From positions 62,001 through 126,000 of the forward strand of contig MU404134.1 in NCBI GenBank assembly GCA_022695795.1: 64,000 nt of DNA. Reading direction: 5' to 3'. The translations under genes and the position numbers were made by a program. Each line of letters starts with the position of its first letter. The first letter of the stretch is position 1. Origin of the DNA: Biscogniauxia marginata (taxonomy: Eukaryota > Ascomycota > Sordariomycetes > Xylariales > Xylariaceae). Positions 24,201 to 36,050 of this stretch are shown piece after piece. The notes beneath the pieces are model-generated. The model searched no databases and had not been told where the DNA came from. It saw only the letters and a list, made by a program, of their open reading frames with translations.

Positions 24201-27200
24201 CCCAAGATCCAACTTTGCCGAGTACGCAGTTCGGTTTTGGCCTATGCATTATGGCCTCAGTAAATCCAAAGCGCCAGGGGAGTCAGCAATAGGTATTTTC
24301 CAAAATAATCGTATAAGGAATGCATGGGCCGAAGCGTTCTACGTTTTATCAAACCCGTTTACGCGTATACATCGAAGTTACTTCACCCCACTACCTTATA
24401 TGGCGATGATAGGCCTGGAGGATTTGGTTCTGCTACAAGTTAAAAAGGAGAGTGGCACACCATCATTCAATCAAAGCTGCTGGCTAGCCATCATCGAAGC
24501 CGCGCGACACGGACATAGGGATGTGGTCCTCTTACTCCTAGATCATGCTCATGAAGACCAATCCAGCCTTCGAGAAGCGATTTCTTGGGCGGCATCGTAT
24601 GGTAAAGGTGGTGCTCTAGACATACTCGTTGATAAAGCGCGAGCAATCGAGGGCTTCCAGTGGCCCGAGTTCATTCTCAGTAGGGCTGCTTCTGCGGGTC
24701 TTGTGTCTCTAATATCAGCTTTGCATGCGTCTGACTACAATATGAACGAGAAGGACTCGTCGGACGACATGACAGCCGTTATTCTCGCTGCGCGGTGTGG
24801 GCATAAGGAGACAGTCGATTTATTGATAGGCTATATGGCCGATCTCAGCATTTTGGATGAGGCTGGGGATCCGCCTTTATTCCAAGCGGTCAAACGCGGC
24901 GATCCCGATATCATCAAGTCGTTCCTCACCGCGGGTGCAGATGTCCATCAGAAAGATAGTAGGGGTGGCACGGCTGTTAATTCCGCGGTGGATTTCGGTC
25001 GGTTCAAAGCACTAGAGATGCTTATTGGAGCCGGGGCAGACTTCAACACCGGAGAAGAGACGGATGACGATAGGGACCTTGACCTTAGAATTCCTATTGT
25101 CCACGCCGCTGAGTTTGGATATAAGGAGTGTGTGCGTATACTCTTAGAGAACAACGCAGATGCATGTGCCGAGTCACCCACTGGGAGTGCACTGTATCTC
25201 GCCTCGCGCAATTATGTCGAAATATGTCGCATGCTCCTAGACAAGGGGGCAGAGCCCAACCAGTGCTACAAGGACAGAGATATGCTTCTCCTGCGGGCGA
25301 TCGCAAGCAAACAGATAAAAATGGTGGAGCTTCTGATCGATAAAGGTGCTATTGTGGACTCGGTAGACACCAGTGGTCCTTACTGTAACACGCCGTTAGC
25401 CCGCGCGGCCGAGGAGCGATCCAAGGACATCTTTTATCTTCTTCTCGAAAGGGGAGCCAACGTCAATTTTGTGGGCGAAGGGTCGTGGTCACCGCTTTTC
25501 ACGGCCGCCTTCCAGGGAGAGTTCGAAATGGCCAAAGTTCTAGTTGAGAAAGGCGCCAATGTACACTGGAGAAGAAATGATGGCTGGACGCCTCTGCACG
25601 CCGCTTACGATAGGCCCAATATTCTTGAGCTATTTCTCAAGCATGGTGCGAATATCAACACATTGAGCGAGGACGGAACCGTCGTGATGCTTGCCTCGAA
25701 GTGGAACTACACCGAAAGTCTCGAGTGTCTGCTCGCGCAGAATCCCAAGCCAGACCTGGAAATAGAAGTTGCCGACAGCCCGGATCACGATGACTTCAAC
25801 TGTACAGCATTACTGATTGCCTGCAAGTACGGAAACTCCAGGTGTGTGAAACTACTACTCGACGCGGGTGCAAATATGAACTACAAGATGAAGGATGGGA
25901 GCTACGCCTTGGAGCTTTGTCTCAACAAGGGAGGCACGGCGAGCGAGGAGACTCTCAAGGTGTTTCTCGAGTACAAACCAGACTTGAGACAGAACGATGA
26001 CAACGGAGACACGGTACTTCACAGTATTCGTGCTGATACGCCGTTGTCCGTTGTCAAGCTCCTAGTTGAATCAGGAGCCCCCGCCGATGCCGCGAACAAG
26101 TACGGCTACACACCATTAGCCGTCGCCATAGACAAGGAGAACGTGGAGGTCGCACAGTATCTTGTTTCGTGGGGTGTTAACGTCAACGTCTTCAACAGAA
26201 AATTCGGCAGCCTCCTACATCTAGCTTGCATGAGACATTCAGTAGAGCTTCTCGAGCTTCTAATCGAGAACAACGCGGACCGCAGTGCTGTCGACCTCGA
26301 TTTCGGCGAACCACTATTGTATACAGCTATTAAGGACGGGAACATTGTCAAGTCTCAAAATAAACTAATCCGTTACTTGGTCAACGAAGTTAGAGTCGAC
26401 GTCAACGTACAAGGCGGAAGCCTGGGCTATCCCATAATTCTCGCAGCACAGAGAGGTCATTTTAAAATGGTGAAGTACCTGATCCGTCATGGTGCTGATG
26501 TCAATATCGCCGATGACCTTGGACGTCGTGCGATCCACGTGGCCGCTGCTGAAGCTCAAGAATTCATTATCTCCGCCCTCGTCAAAGCAGGAGCCGACTT
26601 GTCCGCCAAAGATAAATATGGTCGGACACCGCTGCACTTTGCCGCGATGGGATGGAGTATAGGTACCTTCCTCGCCTCGTTACTGAAGGACTTCGACATA
26701 GACCAGCCTGATCACGATGGGTGGACGCCGCTGATGTGGGCCTGCAGGACAGCTTACAGTCAGTCTAATCTAGACACGTTAATTAAGCAGCACGGTGCGA
26801 GTATTTGGGCACGAAGCCGGGATAATGAATGGTCACCTCTCAAGATCGCTAATTTCCACGGTTGGCATCAGGACGAAACAGATCAGCTGAGGCCACCCGA
26901 GGATAAACGCACATGGGTGAATAAAGACGGAAAGCAGGAGAAATGGGATGACAGGCTACACGAGAGCCGACCTGGTGATTGCAAACTACCTTCTCGCTGC
27001 TCGAGTTGTTTCGCGGTTCGTACTTTTCCCTCTTCCTTTTCTATTTCTCTTTTTCTCCTTTCCCCTCTATTACAAATTCTCTGCAGGCTACGTTATTGAC
27101 ACTATCGGAAGCCCATATGGGGTATTGAGTGGAAATGTAGCGATTGTGACAACATGAGTCTTTGTTTCAAATGTTCCGGGGATCGGTTCACTATGCACAA

Positions 27201-27432
27201 TAAAGCACATCATTTCGAGGAAGTTGGCCCGCGCTACAAGCCGAAGGACACATATAAGTTGCAATATGATTCTGTGGTCAGTAGCGATGAGCGTGAGGAG
27301 ACTCCAGAGAGCGAACAAGATGAAGATGACGATGGCAACCGGGGGAGAGATGAACAGGAGGAAGAGGAAGAGGAAGAGGAAGAAGAGAAAGAAGAGGAAG
27401 AAGAGAAAGAAGAGGAAGAAGACGATACCTAG
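21220..27432 (+). CDS. STAND/NLR-like protein: SesB-like hydrolase, P-loop-less STAND region, ankyrin repeats, ZZ finger, 1945 aa
   Basis: Five exons: 21220-21506, 21567-22594, 22652-23385, 23548-27015, 27112-27432. Parts in order: a Ser-rich acidic leader (1-95); an alpha/beta-hydrolase of the SesB type (97 to about 235; DVITVHGIRDEP, IIWMCHDIGGAIAKQAL) in which the usual nucleophile Ser of HSLGG is Asp184; a linker; a region matching a NACHT/STAND core in layout (439 to about 760), where the P-loop place reads LHINEPGSPSIGQLSQ, without the GKS/T lysine; a post-NACHT-like segment (KFSHDTFYELP, IHRQIAEVCLRYI); about 20 ankyrin repeats (970-1790); a ZZ zinc finger (CSSC, WKCSDC, LCFKC, H-H) split by the last intron; and a Glu-rich tail. 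It is likely a cytosolic sensor/scaffold. Absence of catalytic and nucleotide-binding residues suggests non-enzymatic signalling. The last intron (27016-27111, donor GTTCGT, acceptor GGAAG) is the weakest junction. Confidence 0.82.
27355..27425 (+). repeat. GAA/GAG coding microsatellite (poly-Glu tail)
   Basis: A purine-only tract of GAG/GAA with interspersed AAA codons encodes the Glu/Lys tail at the C-terminus of the STAND-like protein. It is likely length-variable between strains. The AT-rich block starts about 50 bp downstream of the stop codon. Confidence 0.8.
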
Positions 27433-28528
27433 TGATGGTCGAGGGAGTTATAACGAAGTTATTTACTAGCTATTACAACTATACTTCACACATAATAAGT
27501 TTTAAGTTGCACAGTTAAAAACGTGTTATAAATAATATTAATTTAAGTAATAATATTAAAATATAAAGTTATAAATATTACTTTTGTCATGTTAAGAGGG
27601 CAAGCTAGGTATAACTAATGTATTCCTATGAGGGAGGAATAAAGCAAAACAAACGCTTGCCTTGTCCTAAAGGAAGGGGAGAGAGTCTACCTTTATATAC
27701 TTGTTACAAGTCAGGGACTAACCTAGAGCAGGTAAGGTACGTGCTAGTAGCTTCTGTGACCCCTGCTTATAACAACTTTTCACTTTATATATAAAAAATT
27801 TTATAAGTTTTACCTATTTATTTATTATTATAACTTAATAAAAATAAATTTAATTAAATAATAAAGTTAAAAATAAAACTTGAAATATATTTAATTATTA
27901 AAATAACTTTAATAATTATTTTAATAATTTTTTTTAATAATTTTATTAATAAACTAAAAAGTTAAGTATTATTTTAAATCTTTTTATATTATTATAATTT
28001 TTATATTTTTTATAATTATTATATTTTTATTTATTAAACATTATTTATATGATTTTAAAATTAATTAATAATTATTATTATTATTTTAATTATAAATTTT
28101 ATTTTATTAAAATTATATATAATTTTTTAAATATTATATTTCGTAATTATATTACATATTAATTTATATTATTTTTAATATATATTTAAGTTTTTATAAA
28201 AAGTTTTTATTTATTTATTTAAACGTGTTTAAAGGCATTTTTATCGTTATATAAAATTAAAAGTTTAATTTTATTTAACTTATTTTACGTTATAATTATA
28301 TAATAAGACATTTATTATCACGGCAATGTAAAGGGGTTCAAAGTAATACTTGATTTCCTGGTTTATTAACAAAAATACTAAGGGTAAAGAAGAAGGAAAA
28401 TCTAGAATGGTCGCTAGGGCCATTTTAACAGCTAAATACATTTCAGGCTTTATATAAGCCTTATTGTTTTATAGTGAATATAATGGCAAGGTACCGTAAC
28501 TTATTATCTTGTTACCAAGGTTAGTTAT
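27433..28528. other. AT-rich RIP-like left flank of the nested retrotransposons
   Basis: Extremely A/T-rich, with no coding capacity and with TpA-rich composition typical of RIP. Two islands of normal composition interrupt it: a possible small solo LTR (27590-27774) and a 200-bp island (about 28316-28528) that touches the outer element. Confidence 0.7.
27590..27774. repeat. Possible short solo LTR
   Basis: The 185-bp island begins TGTTAAGAGGG and ends CTTATAACA, giving the TGTTA..TAACA inverted ends typical of LTRs. It is distinctly GC-richer than its surroundings. No clear 5-bp target duplication is visible, and no second copy is in the window, so the call is tentative. Confidence 0.35.
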
Positions 28529-29034
28529 TGTGACGAACCTCCCTGTGTGTTCCTAGTCAGCTGACTTCACAGGTAAGTACGTACTAGGTTTTCTTAATTT
28601 GAAGGTAATAGTGGGTTGAGATTAGTTTAAGTATTTCATAATGATTATTCGTTAAAGAGGTTTCAAGGTACTCTCACTATAGTATCAAAAAGTAACTATA
28701 GTTTTAAATTAATAACTAAAAAACTAGAATAAATAACTAGAAACAAGAGAAATCTTATTCTTCTTATATTAAATTTCCTTCTAAAATAATACCTAACATC
28801 CTTAATTATTTTCTCTCATTCTCTATAAAAATAATAGAGAATACAATTATTCTCTTTTATTCTTTATGAGAACAACAAAAAATATAATCATTCTCTTTCA
28901 TTCTTTATAAAAACAACAAAAAATACAATTATTCTCTTTTATTCTCTATAAAAGCCACAAAAAATACTACTATATGTCACGTGACTCGTGTTCACATAAC
29001 TATTCACCTTTTTAACCCCTATTAATTCGTAACA
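28529..29034 (-). repeat. 3' LTR of the outer element (506 bp)
   Basis: Runs from TGTGACGAACC to TTCGTAACA on the plus strand; in the element's sense it starts TGTTACG and ends GTCACA. It contains about four copies of a 41-42-bp minisatellite (ATTCTCT..AACAACA-type unit, about 28805-28970). A purine-rich tract just outside it on the minus strand (AAAAGAGAGAAATAG) is the probable polypurine tract. Confidence 0.85.
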
Positions 29035-29101
29035 CTATTTCTCTCTTTTAATTTTGTTTTATTCTTAAAACGCTTTAAGTTAATACTTACCATTCTTCAC
29101 T

Positions 29102-29650
29102 ATGTCTTTAAGTAAAATAACCAAACATTCTTAATTAAATTCGAAAAAGAGTTTCACTAAACATCGTTATGAGTTGGTTTCCGCGATCGCCAAGTTTGGT
29201 TTTGAAGTTATACTATACTCCTACTATTTCGATCGAGGCCTTGCTTATAAAATGTTAAAAGGTCGCAAAAAGTATCAGAATTATATTAAAATAAACATTT
29301 TTTAATATAACGAAAATCGCATTTCTCTTAATTCCCTAAAAAACATTCATTTAAAAAAACTGCGTGTTAATAAGGAGAAATATACGGCTTTTAAGAAGCA
29401 CCGACGTATTCTTTAAAGCCTTTAAAAGCTTTTAACTCGTATGTCTTACTTAAACCAACAATCCGAGTTTCTTCGTAAGCGAGAAGTAAAATTTATTTAG
29501 CGTGAACTTAAAAACTTAAATAAGTTAAAAAAACAAAAGCTTTTTAAAGCAAAGTAACAACGTCTTAATAAAGAATAACAACGCATAAAGAAATCGCTGT
29601 GTCAGCTTGAATCTAAGTAAGACGTGCTTACTTTAGGGGTTTTCCCCTCC
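29102..29650 (+). pseudogene. Decayed antisense Cys-rich/coiled-coil ORF of the outer element
   Basis: Reads on the strand opposite to gag-pol, between the pol 3' end and the LTR. From an ATG at 29102 the frame reads MSLSKITKHS, then KSFTKHRYELVSAIAKFGFE, a stretch with the spacing of a CxxC..C..CxxC..C zinc cluster in which the cysteines now read Tyr (YSYY, AYK, KYQNY), and then a Lys/Arg/Leu-rich coiled coil (LRKREVKF.., LKNLNKLKKQKL). Several stops interrupt it. The match of the same Cys spacing in the nested copy supports a real ancestral gene. Similar unnamed proteins are common in fungal genomes. Function unknown. Confidence 0.6.
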
Positions 29651-29714
29651 TTTAATTAATCCCGACTAGGTCACAAACTAGGTCCTCAAATCCCCTTAAA
29701 CGATTTAAGTTCTA

Positions 29715-29870
29715 GCGGTAAAAGTTCTTAAGTTTATTTGTCAAATTCTTTAAATGCTTAAATGGTTCTTAAGTGTTTTCTTTTAATAAGTAACCCTCCT
29801 ATTTAACAAAATATTATAATTAACTTTCGATTCGTTTTAAGTTTAATATCTTTTTTACTTCGTACTTATT
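29715..29870 (-). pseudogene. Chromodomain remnant at the C-terminus of outer pol
   Basis: The minus-strand frame reads NKYEVKKILNLKR, then YFVK-stop-EGY, then LLKENT-stop-EPFKHLKN. This is the chromodomain pattern in which the two Trp codons (in KWEGY and NTWEP) have become stops. Chromodomains at the integrase C-terminus steer chromoviruses to methylated histone H3. Confidence 0.7.
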
Positions 29871-30521
29871 AGGGTTTTCTTTAAATTTTAATTGGTTTTT
29901 TAGCATAGCGTTATTTAATGCTAATTTTAAGAGCGAAACATAAAATACAAGATATATTCTAGATCCTTTTAATAGTACTAATTTATAATTAACTTTCGAA
30001 ATAACCTTCTTAATTTTATATAGTCCTAATTTTTTGAATTTAAGTTTTTCGTTAGGTCGTTTTGTTTTAATTTAGGGTGTTTTTAATGTTACGCCTTATC
30101 ATTAACGGAGCAAGTAAATCATGTCTCTTCTCCTAAAAATTGGTCCCTTAATTCTTCTTTTATTATAGTACTTTATTATTCTATCCTGAATAAACTGTAA
30201 TTCTTTTTATAGCCGTTATTATACTACCTAGATCTTTTTAAATAATACTTCTGCTCTTAGGGCCTCTATTTCGACTTTTAGTGCTTTTATAAGTTTAATC
30301 GATTATTTTTAAGCTTCCGCCTTTTACCTATATACTACCTTGTGTAGTGACATTTTTATATCTTTATTAATCGAAGTGTTATATACTATTTGGGCTATTA
30401 ATAACAATTTTACTTAGTTATTTATTTCCTAGTTAACATAGCTTTATAAATATTGTTTTATTATTTGGTTTAGTTTTTTTATTTACTCGTTTATTTAGGG
30501 GTAATATGTTATAAATAACTT

Positions 30522-30776
30522 TTATTTAATTCTCATTCGTTTTATTAAACTAGTCCAAAATTTCAATATAAATAACTTATCTTTATTTAAAACAACACGT
30601 TTTAATAGCTTATGTTTATTAATATATTCTCTTAAGAAGCTAAAAGCTAATTGTTTTACTATGCTTAATTCGTTAAATAGTAAAAAATAGGCGTATTTCA
30701 TGAGTTTATTAATGATTACCCATATGCTGTCATAAGGTATTCCTATGGTAGGATCTTTTAACTCCGGGAGTTTCAC
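30522..30776 (-). pseudogene. Integrase core fragment of the outer element
   Basis: This is the longest surviving open stretch of outer pol (84 codons). It includes IPYDSIWVIINKLMKYAYF, FLREYINKHKL and KLFILKFWTSLIKR, matching the retroviral-type integrase core of Ty3/Gypsy elements, where catalytic Asp codons now read Asn in places (LNKDKLF for the usual SDRD-type motif). It is flanked by stops and non-functional. Confidence 0.8.
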
Positions 30777-32036
30777 TATAAAATCCCATATAATTATATT
30801 CTATGTTTTATTAGGTATTTAGGTTAGTTATAGTAGTTTATATGGTTTATATCGTGATACTTTAACCTTATTATAAATGTTATAATTCTTTATAATTCTT
30901 TTAACTGTTTATTGTATTTCTAGAAAGTCGAATTCTTCTTAAAGTCGTTTTATTGTTTTGAAAATCCCTTGGTGGTTATATAAGGGATATTCGTGAAATT
31001 CTTTAACGAATTCGTCTTATACTTGTTTTAATATGTATACCTTTTCCTTATATAAAAGAAGTTCGTCACTAGATCTTTATTAAGACTGTAATTATTTTTC
31101 CTTTTAATTGTAATTTTCCTTAAATTGTTATTTCTAGTCTCTTATGTTGATTCGCATGTAAGTTAATACAACTAATCCGTCATTTTATTATTTAAATATC
31201 TAAACATCTTTTTTATTGATTTTTAATTTATAATCTCCCTTTTTACTAAGAAAATCTACTTAGATATTTTCCTTTCCCCTAATGTGCTGGATTTTAAAAT
31301 TAAACTTGAATAAGAAAATCATTTAACGTTTATATCTTTAATTAAGCGTTTATATTATTATAAATCGTGTAAAGTTCTTGTGATTTAAATAGATATTAAT
31401 AGGTTTTTTAATTCTATTAAGTTATAATTCCCATTCCTTTAGTGCTTTAATAACTACTAACAATTCCTTATTATAAATCTAATAATTTAATTTAGCACTA
31501 TATAGTGCTTTAAATAGGTACGCAATTAAGTACTATTTCCTGTTATCTTCTAATTGCTCCAAAACTGTTTCAATAGCGAAATCTAAAGCGTTTATCCTTA
31601 GTCGTTTCTTTTTATTTTCATTTAGAAGTTTATATATAACCTCATTAGTTACAACTTCTTTTAGCTATTAAAAAGCCTATTTAGCTTCTTTAATAAAATA
31701 AAAAGCCTTTTTTGTTTTTACTAAGGTAATTAATTCCGTTAATAGTTTAACGATACGCCCGAAATCTTTAATGAATTATTTGACATAATTAATAAAGCCA
31801 AGAAATGCGCGTATGTTTATAACACTTTTAAGTTCTAGCTAATCCTTAATTGTTGTTATTTTTCCCTTTTAAATACGAATTTCTCCTGGACTTATTATAA
31901 ACCTTAAATAGTTTAGTTTCTTAACATACTATTCACTTTTAGTCAAATAAACAAGTAAGTTTACCTTTTCTAGGGCTTCTAATATCTACTTTACATGTTC
32001 CTTATATTTCTTCTCGTTTTCTAAGTAAATTAGTAT

Positions 32037-32440
32037 TGTTACGAACCTTCCTTGTGCTGTGTCACGTGTAGGTCACGTGAACCAGAATAAATCGTTGAAT
32101 CATGGGTTAAGAATCCATAATTCAATAATTTAATAGATCATTAAATCATGAATAAAGAATTAGTGATTTAATGATTCGCAAGTTTTTATGTAAGGAGAGA
32201 ACGAGTATAAATAGATTGGAATTTTTTATGTATTTAGTTATTCATTCTTTAATTATTAATCTAAAACTATAGTTACTCTTTAATACTATAATGAAAGTAC
32301 CTTAAAACCTCTTTAACGAACATAACATTATAAATCATTTAAACTAATCTTAATTTATTATTACTTTTAAATTAAGAAAACCTAATACGTACTCACTTAT
32401 GAAGTTAGCTAACTAAAAACACATAGGGAGGTTCGTCACA
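32037..32440 (+). repeat. 5' LTR of the nested element (404 bp)
   Basis: Starts TGTTACGAACC and ends GTTCGTCACA. It contains a run of overlapping direct and inverted ATTCAAT/ATTTAATGAT motifs (about 32095-32190). The sequence right after it, TTTTGATAGCTCC, has no TGG-type tRNA primer-binding site. Confidence 0.88.
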
Positions 32441-33581
32441 TTTTGATAGCTCCTTAATTAGTGCTTAACATTGATTTAAAAGGAGGGACTTTTAATCGAA
32501 ATAGTCTTAAGACAAGTATGCCCCTTAAAACCAAAGGGTAACAAGAAAAGAAATAAGTAAAAGAATAATAGTTAATAAGCTTTTAAACGAAAGCTTTAAA
32601 TCCTTTTATGGTACAATAAAAAGGTTTAAAAAAACCAACACAAAAATTCATTATAATTATAACTAAAAAAGAGTCATAAGAGGACATCTCGGAAAATCAG
32701 CAAGAAGAAGCATCGGAGGAAGAAAAAAAGGAGAAGGAAAAAATACCTAAAAAAAAGATAAACAGGCAAAACAAACCCTACCTCTTAAAAATAAGTAACT
32801 ACTTTTAAACGATAGCGACTTTAATAACTTAAACGACGAAAACAACATAATAACCCTCGATATAAAGGGTTTTAAACTAATTACACTTAATAAATATAAT
32901 AAGTTAAACGATTTAAAAGGATTTTTAATTTAAGTTAAAACTTACTTATAGTTTTATTATAAGACGATTATCATTAAAAAACAAAAGATTTTTACGGTAT
33001 CTTAGCTCCTAGTTAAAACCGCTTTAACCTGGTTTTAACTAGTATTAAAAAATTATTTAAAAAACGGATTAAACGCCCGAGAAGATACGAAGAAAGTCTT
33101 TAAGAATTATAAGGAATTTAAAAAATAATTTAAGTTTATATTTAGCAATTTAATTCTTAAGTAATAAGCCGAAGCTCGATTTCACAAATTATGACAAGAT
33201 AAAAAGGCTTTAAATTACGCTATTAAGTTTAAAAAACTCGTAAGCTAGTTATAACTACTTATCGAAAGTTTATATTACTTGTTTTATTAAGGGTTAAAGG
33301 ACTATATAAAGGATGAGTTATATAAAATAAACCTATATAAAGAAAGGAACTTAAGAAAGTTTAATAATTACGTTATAATAATAATTGCTATTAATAACGA
33401 AAACTTCAAACGGTACCTTGAAAAGAAAAAGACGGTATAACGAAGAAATAGCGACTAGCTAAAGGGAGGAAATTATAAAAGCGGTACTAAAACCAAAAAA
33501 GGCACGGGAATAAAGTTAAATCTTATTAAAATTAACGTTGTTTAAAAAGAACGGAAAAAACAAGATAAATTAATTATTAAA

Positions 33582-33623
33582 TGTTTTAATTGTAAAAAGA
33601 AAGGACATTATAAGAACGAGTGC
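33582..33623 (+). pseudogene. Gag CCHC zinc-knuckle of the nested element
   Basis: Codons spell C-F-N-C-K-K-K-G-H-Y-K-N-E-C, an intact CX2CX4HX4C knuckle typical of retroelement nucleocapsid proteins that bind RNA. The surrounding gag frame is broken. In the outer copy the second Cys of the same motif reads Tyr (41986-42027). Confidence 0.85.
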
Positions 33624-36050
33624 CGAAGTCTTAAAAAACAGGAACTAAAAACAGGAGGGATTCTTTAACTTGAGAAAAGAGTCGCCGAAGTAAGGGTTTA
33701 ATTTAAAAATAATAAAGAAATAAACTAAGTATTTATTATCGGTACTATTAAGGTAAAAAAGATTAAGAAGGCTTTTATAAAAAGAATTTATAGATTTCAT
33801 TAAGTTAACCGCAAAGATTACCTAGAGGATGACCACTCGTATTTAAAACATCTTACATTAAAACAAGCCAGATAAAGATATAACGAAAGCGAACTACTAT
33901 ACGTATATAATAATTACAAGCTAGGATACGACTTAGGAATTAAGTTAAACTATAGTGATTTACATTAGAGCCACTATAAAAACGATAAATGCGAAACTTA
34001 TTAAGGGAAAAGCTAATATAATAACTTAAACTAAAAGCTTTATATAGATAATAGTTGTAATGTTTATTAAAGCTCAAGGGAATATATATCGTTACATTAA
34101 AGCTTTTATACTAACGACGCTTATTAAGTATATAAAAGTTTTAAAAATAAAGCCGGTTATTATCCTTAAGAACTAAAAAGTGACGACATAAAAGAAAATA
34201 AATGTATTTATAATAACACCTCACGATGGTTATATTACTTTAAAGCATGTTATTTTTACTTAAGCTCCGAAAGAAGTTACGAAGTAATGGTTAAAAGTTG
34301 TATATATTATATCTCGGTATTATGCGATATATATAACTTACTTAAAACAGGTTTCAAAAAAGACGAGATAAAGAAAGAATTATAAGAATTATAAAAAGAA
34401 CTATATTTTTTATAATGGCTCGAAAAACGAACTAAATATGACATTAATTTATTTAGCTTTATAAGGAAACACTTAACAAAGCAGTAAATAAAAACATATA
34501 TAACTAAACAAAGCTATAAACAAATCACTAAAGCATACCTCAAAAAAAGAGGGAAACTCCTAAAAATCAATATAAACCTAAAGGGAGATATCGAGATACC
34601 CCTAATAAGTAGACTTAATAATTACTCCTTTTATTTAAGAATAATCTAGAATTTCAAGAAATTCCGAGTTAATAGAACGAACTTGGGCTATAAAAAGGCT
34701 CTCGAAAAAAAATTAAAGTTTTAATATATAAGATTCTATATAAAGGATAAACCTTTTACCCCCTATTATGTAAAGGGTAATTAAAGAGATTATCTAAGTA
34801 ATGATTACTAGAAACACGCTTTTATAAAAGCCTAAAAATAGAAGGACATCCGGGTTATAACAACTAAAAGAAAACCAAAAAGGAAGGGACGTAGAAAACC
34901 AAAAAACGGTAAAGGCTCTCGCTAGTAAGGTAGTAAGAAGCTATAAATAATAAGTCTTTATATAAAGTCTAATCGGGACTTAATAATATTATTATAATTA
35001 AAGTTAGGTATAATAAAAGGAAGTATAAAGCCTTAATAGATTTAAAAGCAAATAAAAGCTATGTTTTAATAAAGGTAGTTTAAGAAAATAAAATACTATA
35101 AGTATATAAATAAAGTCCATATAAGCTATGAAACTTTAAAGGAAACATGTCTAGTTACGAAAATAGTAAGGTATTAAGAGAAATAATCCTTTTCTTGGTA
35201 ACTATTTAAGAACACCCCGAATAAGTCATTTTTAACATTATATATATATTAAATCATAACATAATTTTAGGAATAAATTAGCTTAAAAAAAGCAATCCAC
35301 GAATAAATTTCGAGATAAACACGTTTTATTAAAATTAGAAATAAAAGGAGTTAACCACTACGGGTTACGAAATAAGTATTGTAAGTAACTCTAGAAAAAC
35401 GAATACAAAAACGAAACATATTACTTATATAATTCGAGTAACCAAATCTAAAGATTTAACAAAAAGAGTACCGCGTAAGTACCTCCGTTTTTATAAATTA
35501 TTTAAAAATAAAACAAAAAAAGAATTATTAAAACATAATTAATAAAATCACTAAATTTACTTTAAAGAAAGAAAATAATTAAAATTATTTTTAATATATC
35601 TTATGAATTAAGAAAAAATAAAAAGCATTATAAAAGGGAATTTAAGAGGATCTCGATAAAGGATATATTCAAAAATCTAAATCTTCGTTAGGATACCTGG
35701 CGATTATAGTACTTAAAGTTAATAAAAACGGGAAATAACATGTCAATAAAAAAGGAAACCTAGTGTGGCGATAAGTAATTAATTATCGACACTTCAATAA
35801 AATAACTAAAAAAAACGGATATTTATTACCACTAATGAAACTCATGAGAGGATAAATCAATAAAGCTTAAATCTTTATAGCACTAAATCTTCGCGATGGA
35901 TACTATATAATTAAAATGGCTAAGGGATACGAATAATATATAACCTTTCAAACGATATATAGATATTATAAGTATAAGGTTATGCCATTTAGACTTATTA
36001 ACGCACTTATTATATTTTAATATATAATTATAATAGTTTTTCGCAAGTTT

